Both the position numbers and the translations under genes were made by a program. Positions 6,672 through 11,644 of a stretch of 11,644 nt of DNA are shown in pieces. Within the stretch, counting starts at the first letter, position 1, and each line of letters opens with the position of its first letter. Where the stretch lies: contig JAKSDL010000338.1 of assembly GCA_022360105.1 (NCBI GenBank), forward strand, positions 1-11,644, given 5' to 3'. The stretch is from Pseudomonadota bacterium. Lineage in GTDB: Bacteria > SAR324 > XYD2-FULL-50-16 > JAHJRI01. The notes beneath the pieces were generated by a model. That model saw nothing but the letters and a program-made list of their open reading frames with translations. It had not been told where the DNA came from and did no database searches.

Positions 6672-7574
6672 ATGAAAGCCTGGCATAATGGAGAGTTTGT
6701 AGACTGGGAACAGACCAATATTCCACTGTTATCACACAGTTTCAGCAGGGGATCTGCTCTTTTCGAGGTAGTCGACCTGTTACACACATCAAAAGGACCG
6801 GCTGTATTCGGATTAAGAGAACATGTGGATCGACTGTATAATTCCGCCAAACTGAGCATGATGGATTTGCCTCTCTCACCAGACGACCTGGTTAAGCATG
6901 TGATCGAAACGGTACGTGAAAATAATGTAAAACGGGGCAGCATCAAGTTTTATGCTTATTATGCCGGTATTGAATTAAAAGTCACCCCGGCCGATCCAAC
7001 GGTCTCCATTACTATTTTTGTCGTGGATTTCGATAAAGAGGGAGTTGAACAAAGCGAGCTTTCCAAACCGGTCAATGTAATGACCTCAACCTTTCGCAAG
7101 CTGCACCCGGAAACAATTCCCACTGCCGCCAAGGTAACCGGGGCTTATCTGAATCCGTTTCTGGCTAAAATGGATGCCATTAAGAACGGGTATGACGATG
7201 TTGTTTTGTTGGACACCATGGGATATGTTTCCGAAGGGTCTACTTCCAACCTGTTTTTGATTTATGGAGAAGAAGTGGTAACACCTTCCCTGCGATCGGT
7301 GCTTCCTGGTATCACACGCAAGGCCATGATCGAGACATTCGAATCGATCAATGTCAACGTTTGCGAACGCGACGTTCTGCCTGAAGAACTGGAAGACTGC
7401 AATGAAGCCTTTTTTACCTCCAGTATCGCCAAGGTGCAGCCTATTCGGTCCATTGACAAAAGAATTCTTTGTGAAACCTGCCCGGGTAGAAAAACACAGC
7501 AGTTGGTCGATCAGACTGTCGATCTGTTTGACGCTAATCTGGAAAGCATGATGGGTTGGCTGACTTTTGTCTGA
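6672..7574 (+). CDS. Fold-type IV PLP aminotransferase (branched-chain / D-amino-acid aminotransferase family)
   Basis: A class IV PLP enzyme moving amino groups between an amino acid and a 2-oxoacid. From ATG 6672 it has 300 aa, starting MKAWHNGEFVDWEQ, which aligns with the usual family N-terminus (xxWxNGxFVxW). The frame stays open upstream to a TTG at 6627 (315 aa), but neither start has a convincing ribosome site, so the start is uncertain. LSHSFSRGSALFE is the typical early motif. The PLP-binding Lys is in TAAKVTGAYLNP (Lys154), and EGSTSNLF (Glu188 onward) holds the cofactor-ring Glu. The C-terminus GRKTQQLVDQTVDLF is also typical. Substrate (branched-chain, D-amino acid, aromatic, or aminodeoxychorismate lyase) cannot be fixed by sequence alone. 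A RidA-family gene follows 56 nt later, a common partner for PLP enzymes that release enamines. Confidence 0.88.
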   Translation: MKAWHNGEFVDWEQTNIPLLSHSFSRGSALFEVVDLLHTSKGPAVFGLREHVDRLYNSAKLSMMDLPLSPDDLVKHVIETVRENNVKRGSIKFYAYYAGIELKVTPADPTVSITIFVVDFDKEGVEQSELSKPVNVMTSTFRKLHPETIPTAAKVTGAYLNPFLAKMDAIKNGYDDVVLLDTMGYVSEGSTSNLFLIYGEEVVTPSLRSVLPGITRKAMIETFESINVNVCERDVLPEELEDCNEAFFTSSIAKVQPIRSIDKRILCETCPGRKTQQLVDQTVDLFDANLESMMGWLTFV

Positions 7575-7630
7575 GATAGTTATGATACAAAAACAGCTTT
7601 CAGGTTTGATTTAACCATTCGGAGGAGATT

Positions 7631-8020
7631 ATGGAACGCACCAATATTAGTTCTGGTTCGCCATTTGAGGGCTCTATTGGATTTTCCAGGGCTGTCAAAA
7701 TCGGAAACATGATCGCCATTTCAGGAACAGCCCCTATTGCCAGGGATGGAACGTCAGCAGCTCTCGGCGATGTTTACGGTCAAACGTTACGCTGTTTGGA
7801 AATCATCAAACAGGCGATTGAAGATGCCGGAGGAACCATCGAATGCGTCATCCGCACCAGGGTCATGCTGACCGATATCTCCAGATGGAAAGATGCGGCC
7901 AGGGCACATGGAGAAATGTTTGGTATAATCAAACCAGCCTGCACGTTTGTTGAAGTAAGCGGCTTAATCAACAAAGACTGGTTGGTTGAAATAGAAGCCG
8001 ATGGTGTGCTTCAGATGTAG
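7631..8020 (+). CDS. RidA/YjgF-family protein lacking the catalytic arginine
   Basis: A 129-aa member of the Rid family, which forms trimers and, in canonical RidA, hydrolyses reactive enamine/imine products of PLP enzymes. GGAGGAG lies just before ATG 7631. Family motifs are SGTAPI (31-36), RTRVMLTDISRW (75-86) and VEVSGLINKDWLVEIEADG (107-125). At the position of the substrate-binding Arg (PAR in Escherichia coli RidA, Arg105) this protein has Cys104 (KPACTFVEV). It therefore belongs with Rid subfamilies whose deaminase activity is doubtful. The length is normal. The TAG stop lies inside the GTAG head of the adjoining REP element, so that element abuts or has replaced the original 3' end. 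It is probably co-transcribed with the aminotransferase gene. Confidence 0.9.
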   Translation: MERTNISSGSPFEGSIGFSRAVKIGNMIAISGTAPIARDGTSAALGDVYGQTLRCLEIIKQAIEDAGGTIECVIRTRVMLTDISRWKDAARAHGEMFGIIKPACTFVEVSGLINKDWLVEIEADGVLQM

Positions 8021-8042
8021 GATGGGCAACTCGTTGCCCATC
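8017..8042 (+). repeat. REP-like palindrome 1 (GTAG head)
   Basis: The tetranucleotide GTAG (8017-8020) is followed by GATGGGCAAC (8021-8030), a TC loop and GTTGCCCATC (8033-8042), a perfect 10-bp hairpin. A 5' GTAG plus hairpin is the hallmark of REP sequences mobilised by REP-associated tyrosine transposases (RAYTs). The TAG of the head is the stop codon of the preceding Rid-family gene. Confidence 0.7.
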
Positions 8043-8110
8043 GACAAGATCGCTAGACTGCCTCACAAAAAAAGGTGTACCTGCCAATAACCCTTGCGAT
8101 ATTGAAAATT

Positions 8111-8140
8111 GGTGGGTCCGCTTCGCTTGACCCACCCTAC
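8111..8140 (-). repeat. REP-like palindrome 2, inverted copy
   Basis: Read on the minus strand, it starts GTAG (8140-8137), then GGTGGGTC pairs with GACCCACC (8129-8136 with 8111-8118) over a 10-nt loop. The head GTAGGGTGGG differs from GTAGGATGGG of copies 1 and 3 at one base, while the inner half is diverged. The inverted setting between two direct copies is typical of REP clusters. Confidence 0.65.
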
Positions 8141-8171
8141 AATCTATCCGGAAAATCAATCAATTAGAAAT

Positions 8172-8197
8172 GTAGGATGGGCAACTTGTTGCCCATC
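8172..8197 (+). repeat. REP-like palindrome 3
   Basis: This is a second copy of palindrome 1 in the same orientation: GTAG (8172-8175), GATGGGCAAC, TT loop, GTTGCCCATC. The aligned 27-nt stretches 8016-8042 and 8171-8197 differ only at one loop base, so the copies are recent or kept alike. No RAYT gene is in the window. Confidence 0.7.
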
Positions 8198-8256
8198 AAC
8201 TATACCGGGGCCTGTGTCTGAAATTGAAAATAATGACAAAGAGGAACTACAAAGAT

Positions 8257-8295
8257 ACCGGGAAACAATCTGAATAGACCAAATCTCCCGGTTTT
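8257..8295. terminator. Probable terminator between convergent Rid-family and chemoreceptor genes
   Basis: ACCGGGA (8257-8263) and TCCCGGT (8286-8292) form a perfect 7-bp GC-rich stem with a 22-nt loop. On the plus strand TTTTC begins at the end of the stem. On the minus strand it follows the chemoreceptor stop by about 12 nt and leads into ATCTTTG, so it may serve both directions. The long loop lowers confidence. Confidence 0.45.
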
Positions 8296-8303
8296 CGTGG
8301 GAA

Positions 8304-9755
8304 TTATCGGCTGCCTTCGGATTTAAGCAGCTGGATCAGACTTTTTGACATGGAGGCAAGACCGGTCGCCTCGGTGAAGTTCTTTTGCACTTCTTCCTGG
8401 GTTCGTTCAGTTGCAGAAACTACTTCATTAACACTGTCTGAAATGGCTGAGGCAATTTCAGCTGTTTCCGAGAGACCTTTGGAAATAACCCGGGTCGCTT
8501 CATCCTGCTTTTCCACTGCTGTGGAGATGGTTTGTTGCAGGGAATAAAAATCCTGAATAATATCCACAATGGACGCAATATACTCTGCCGAACGATCGGT
8601 GGTGATCTGAATATTTTTATTAATTTCGGTTACTTCTGCCGTCGCTTCAGAAGTTCTTTCAGCAAGGTTTTTCACCTGGTTGGCAACGATCGCAAATCCT
8701 TCTCCATGCTCCCCGGCATTTGCTGCCTCAATTGCTGCGTTAAGTGACAGGAGCTTCAATTGTTTGGATGTCTGTTGAATCATGTTGGTGATATTCGCAG
8801 AGTCTTCCCCACCTTTTTTCAGGTTTGCCATCGATTCTGACGTTTCCTTGGCAATGGAATTTCCATCTTCAGCAATTTTTCTGGCTTTCATCGCCGTTTT
8901 GGAGATATCATCCATGCGGCTGGTAGCCAGCTTTATCTCTGCAGCCACCGTATCCATTTTCCTGCGAATACTTTGGGAGGAATCGTAGATACTTGAGGTT
9001 TTATCGAAATACATGGAGGTATCTTCTTCCAGCTGCTTGCTGGTTTCAAGCAGACCTGTGGAAGAGACGCTTAGCGAATCGGAACTTTCTTTGATCTGGT
9101 TGAGAACGTTTGCCAGGTTCTGGGACATGGTTTCAGCTTTTTCCTTGGATTCCTCCATCTGACTCACAGAGCTGAGATGACCTGCCTTAAAAAGCATCGC
9201 TGTGACATAGATAGAAAACAAACAACCGAAGATAGCCATGGTCCACTGTACAAATTCATCCTGTTTGCTCATTCCCTTGACATCCGGAAATGGGTAACCC
9301 TGGGACTCCAGAATAAACAACACCGCGACGGCAACAAATGTTATCGCAAACCACCCATGCCCCCAGCGGATAGGAAGCAGCAAGTAGGCAAAAAGTGGAA
9401 TCAGCAGTACCCAGAAGATTTGTTGTGAATTTACCCCACCTGAAAAGAAGGTCAAATAATAAAGATCCAAAAACAGGGAGAAGATAATAAAATTGGAGAT
9501 AAAGCCGAGGGGAAGTATTTTGAATTTATAAAGAAAGCTCATCAAAAGGAGCAGGCTGGCCAGAACAGCACCTGCCAAAGCAATATGATAAGCCTCAAAT
9601 CTAATCCATTTGACGGCGTTGGCATACAGAAAGATTGGAGCAATCAGACAAAATGAGATCGCCAAACGTACCTGTCTGTTCAATTGAGCGTCTTCCGCGA
9701 TGGCTGGATCGGGATAAAAAAAGGCGAGAACCGCCCACCAAAAACGCATTAACAT
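8304..9755 (-). CDS. Methyl-accepting chemotaxis-type signal transducer with six-helix membrane sensor
   Basis: This 483-aa protein should pass a membrane-sensed signal to a CheA/CheW complex. Six hydrophobic helices lie at about 31-46, 57-75, 83-102, 113-128, 134-150 and 171-190, with an SGGVNS motif at 105-110. There is no large periplasmic domain and no recognisable HAMP. From about 200 to the end is a long Ser/Glu/Lys-rich coiled coil. Its hairpin tip at about 336-367 includes SLNAAIEAANAGEHGEGF and LAERTSEAT, the CheA/CheW-contact signature. No CheR-docking pentapeptide is seen at the C-terminus (KSEGSR). GGAAGGGG sits 5 nt before the ATG. The six-helix module resembles sensor regions found on some histidine kinases and GGDEF proteins; its ligand is unknown. 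The gene appears monocistronic, with no che genes nearby. Confidence 0.9.
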   Translation of the reverse strand: MLMRFWWAVLAFFYPDPAIAEDAQLNRQVRLAISFCLIAPIFLYANAVKWIRFEAYHIALAGAVLASLLLLMSFLYKFKILPLGFISNFIIFSLFLDLYYLTFFSGGVNSQQIFWVLLIPLFAYLLLPIRWGHGWFAITFVAVAVLFILESQGYPFPDVKGMSKQDEFVQWTMAIFGCLFSIYVTAMLFKAGHLSSVSQMEESKEKAETMSQNLANVLNQIKESSDSLSVSSTGLLETSKQLEEDTSMYFDKTSSIYDSSQSIRRKMDTVAAEIKLATSRMDDISKTAMKARKIAEDGNSIAKETSESMANLKKGGEDSANITNMIQQTSKQLKLLSLNAAIEAANAGEHGEGFAIVANQVKNLAERTSEATAEVTEINKNIQITTDRSAEYIASIVDIIQDFYSLQQTISTAVEKQDEATRVISKGLSETAEIASAISDSVNEVVSATERTQEEVQKNFTEATGLASMSKSLIQLLKSEGSR

Positions 9756-10091
9756 ATTTTCCCCTTCCTAGTTTTTCTGCAGTAAAAACAAAAAAGTCTT
9801 CGATATCATCTCTTAACAAAGTATCTTAGGGGTGTCCAGAAGAAAGACTTAATAAATTGATGATTTTAGATGCACAAAATTAATTTTTGGTATTCAATTT
9901 TGGTTCCGAAATACGACGCCTTAGATCAATTATGGCGATTGATATGCGAGTGCAGACTGATAAATGGTAGGGATAGCTTGATTTTAGACACACTTTGTAA
10001 GTTTGGCGACAAGGTTTAGCTCCCCAATGTTATTAAGTTGAGGAAAGTCAGGATGACAACCAGGCCCGATTCTCTTAACCAATCAAGATTG
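9756..10091. other. Intergenic region upstream of the chemoreceptor gene
   Basis: I see no gene here on either strand. It should hold the chemoreceptor promoter (minus strand), but no clear -35/-10 pair stands out. Two weak signals are an inverted repeat ATCAAT-N7-ATTGAT (9925-9943) and a near-repeat of GATTTTAGA-N2-CAC at about 9861 and 9980. Both are short enough to be chance. Confidence 0.35.
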
Positions 10092-10127
10092 TGGAAAACC
10101 CGGCCGCAAACTGTTTCCGGACCGGGT
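10092..10127 (-). terminator. Intrinsic terminator of the iorAB transcript
   Basis: On the minus strand ACCCGG-T-CCG (10127-10118) pairs with CGGCCGGGT (10106-10098), giving 9 bp with one bulged T. The loop can pair further as AAAC-A-GTTT. The stem runs into TTTTCC. It lies about 33 nt past the iorB stop. Only the minus strand has the T run. Confidence 0.85.
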
Positions 10128-10159
10128 GATCAGAGTTGTTCAAGATGAACAGACAGGAA

Positions 10160-10756
10160 TTAGCCATTGGCTTTAGCAGCTTCGTAACCCAGATCAAAGG
10201 CTTTCATGTTCATTTCAATAAAGGCTTTTTTTGTTCTGGTTTCAATGGCTGTTTTAATGCTCTCTGCAGAGATTGGAAGCACGCCTGTTTGAATCAGGGC
10301 TCCCAATAAAACCATATTCACGGAAAGGACACTCCCTGCCTGATGTGCCAGTGCTACAGCATCCAGAGTAACCAGTTTGGCAGTTTTAGATTTGATCAAT
10401 TCCTGTAGCCTTTCCAAGTCCGGATATTCACCTTTGCCTATAGCCACCGTAAAAGGAGGTAGCGGCGCGATGTTGGATACAACGACCGTTTCCGCTTTGC
10501 ACTTTTTCAATGCCCGCAAGGTTTCCGAAGGCTCAAATCCAACCAGCAGATCCGCTTCACCATCTGAAATGATTGAGCTTTTGGCATCACCAAATACCAT
10601 GGCGGATTCCACAACACCACCGCGTTGAGCCATTCCGTGTTCTTCACTCATGCGAACTTCAATCCCGGAAAGCATGGCAGCTTCACCCAATACTTTGGTC
10701 GCCAATAAATTTCCCTGTCCTCCCACCGCTGTAATAATGAGTCTTGTCGCTTTCAT
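10160..10756 (-). CDS. iorB: Indolepyruvate:ferredoxin oxidoreductase beta subunit (IorB)
   Basis: This 198-aa protein is the small subunit of the enzyme that oxidatively decarboxylates aryl-pyruvates (from transaminated Trp, Phe, Tyr) to aryl-acetyl-CoA, reducing ferredoxin. It shows the POR gamma-type domain: VGGQGN (11-16) near the N-terminus and SEEHGMAQRGG (37-47), both characteristic of IorB. Its length matches the family. It starts 23 nt after the iorA stop, with AAGGAA 6 nt before the ATG, so it is in one operon with iorA. The enzyme is oxygen-sensitive in known cases and typical of anaerobes and archaea. Confidence 0.93.
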   Translation of the reverse strand: MKATRLIITAVGGQGNLLATKVLGEAAMLSGIEVRMSEEHGMAQRGGVVESAMVFGDAKSSIISDGEADLLVGFEPSETLRALKKCKAETVVVSNIAPLPPFTVAIGKGEYPDLERLQELIKSKTAKLVTLDAVALAHQAGSVLSVNMVLLGALIQTGVLPISAESIKTAIETRTKKAFIEMNMKAFDLGYEAAKANG

Positions 10757-10779
10757 AGTTATTTCCTTGGTTCCATGAG

Positions 10780-11644
10780 TTATTTGTTTAATTTTAATGG
10801 CACAATCGCTTTTTCAGAACAAATCTGCATGCAGGTGGAGCATCCCACGCAATAGTCCGGATTGATCTGCACTTTTTCATCTTCGATATAAAAAGCAGTA
10901 CAAGCGATTTCATTAATACATTCACGATCCTGGATACAATTCTCGTTGATGGTAAACGATCGTTTTTTAAGTTGTTTCAGGCTTTGCGCAAACAGGGTAC
11001 ATTTCTTCTCGGCGATGACAACTGATACACCCTTGAATGCTAAAGCCTCTTTGACCTTATCGATACTCTTATTGATGTTATAAGGATTGATCGTCGTCAC
11101 ATGAGGAACGCCAACGGATCGCACCAGCTCTTCCATGTTGACTTTGCCATACCCTTCAAAACCCATTTCATCCATATTCACGCCTGGATTCGGCTGGTGA
11201 CCGGTCATGGCCGTGGTTCTATTATCCAATATCACCAGGGTAAAATTGTGATTGTTAAAGACCGCATTGATCAATGCCGGTACACCCGTATGGAAAAAAG
11301 TCGAATCACCAATAAATGAGATCACCTTTTGATCGGTTGCTGCAGAAAAACCACAGGATGTCCCCACGGATGAGCCCATGCAGATCACAAAATCGGCCAT
11401 GTTTAAAGGGGGTAGGTATCCCAGGGTGTAGCAACCGATATCGGAAGGATAGATGGTATCCATTCCTTCTGCGGCCTTTTTAATAATGTGATAGGTCGAA
11501 CGGTGAGAACAACCCGCACAAAGCGAAGGCGGTCTCATTGGGATATCGGGAACGTCGGAGAGATCGGGTTTGACTGACGGAGTATAATCAAATCCAAAAA
11601 AACCGGCAATTTTCTCTTTCACCAGGGCTGGATCGTATTCATAC
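10780..11644 (-). CDS. iorA: Indolepyruvate:ferredoxin oxidoreductase alpha subunit (IorA), 3' part
   Basis: The gene runs off the right edge; about 287 C-terminal residues are present of an expected 580-620. A GTG at 11622 is in frame but internal, since the frame stays open to the edge. Numbered from that GTG, CAGCSHR (35-41) opens the TPP-binding domain. GDS (105-107) and Asn134 in ILDN are the TPP/metal-binding motif. Residues 258-268 form CxxCxxCxxxC, a normal [4Fe-4S] ligand set. The first ferredoxin-like site upstream is unusual: only Cys229, Cys235 and Cys241, spaced by five, in place of the usual CxxCxxC pattern. The catalytic subunit converts aryl-pyruvate plus CoA to aryl-acetyl-CoA and CO2. 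Its promoter lies outside the window. Confidence 0.93.
   Translation of the reverse strand, partial: YEYDPALVKEKIAGFFGFDYTPSVKPDLSDVPDIPMRPPSLCAGCSHRSTYHIIKKAAEGMDTIYPSDIGCYTLGYLPPLNMADFVICMGSSVGTSCGFSAATDQKVISFIGDSTFFHTGVPALINAVFNNHNFTLVILDNRTTAMTGHQPNPGVNMDEMGFEGYGKVNMEELVRSVGVPHVTTINPYNINKSIDKVKEALAFKGVSVVIAEKKCTLFAQSLKQLKKRSFTINENCIQDRECINEIACTAFYIEDEKVQINPDYCVGCSTCMQICSEKAIVPLKLNK

Noticed and set aside
8016..8197. CRISPR array
   Set aside because: There are three hairpins, one inverted and diverged, with unequal spacing and no cas genes; REP elements fit better.
9925..9943. ATCAAT-N7-ATTGAT as an FNR-type or other operator
   Set aside because: Arms and spacing do not match the FNR site (TTGAT-N4-ATCAA), it lies about 170 bp from the nearest start codon, and it is short enough to be chance.

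Overview
The window reads as chromosomal DNA from a Gram-negative, probably anaerobic or microaerobic bacterium of moderate GC content. A proteobacterial or Desulfobacterota-like source fits best. This rests on protein family flavour: a ferredoxin-linked 2-oxoacid oxidoreductase (IorAB), a ferrous-iron FeoAB system with its small Cys-rich partner, a DUF2325 coiled-coil protein, and REP-type palindromes with a GTAG head. It is inference; there is no rRNA or tRNA gene to settle it.

Layout. Positions 1-193 hold no gene I can support. From 194 to 1773 (+) there is a metal-resistance unit: a promoter overlapping a CadC/SmtB-type palindrome, a CadC-like ArsR/SmtB repressor (255-608), and a permease of the DUF318/SO_0444 Cu/Zn-efflux type (688-1773). 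The permease frame is interrupted by one in-frame TGA at 1144-1146. That TGA directly follows a Cys codon and is followed at the right distance by a small G-loop hairpin, so the gene is a candidate selenoprotein; this is the most interesting signal in the window. A convergent intergenic region (1774-2055) holds several inverted repeats and the feo terminator.

From 4707 down to 2056 (-) lies an iron-uptake operon: feoA, feoB and a 57-residue FeoB-associated Cys-rich membrane protein, with overlapping stop/start junctions. A 528-bp intergenic region separates it from a divergent gene (5236-6468, +) for a DUF2325 protein. That gene is preceded by a perfect 7-bp-arm palindrome beside a TATAAT box.

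Next on the + strand are a fold-type IV PLP aminotransferase (about 6672-7574) and a RidA-family protein (7631-8020) that lacks the usual catalytic Arg. Three REP-like hairpins follow; the first supplies the ridA-like gene's stop codon. On the - strand are a six-helix membrane chemoreceptor-like protein (8304-9755) and, after a 404-bp gap, the iorB gene and the 3' part of iorA, which runs off the right edge.

How the genes fit together. One theme is metal homeostasis: metal-sensing repression of an efflux permease, Fe(II) uptake, and possibly a metal-responsive DUF2325 protein. The second is amino-acid/2-oxoacid metabolism: an aminotransferase and a Rid protein near an oxidoreductase that consumes aryl-pyruvates made by transamination. 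The metabolic link is inferred from proximity only, since the genes lie in different transcription units.
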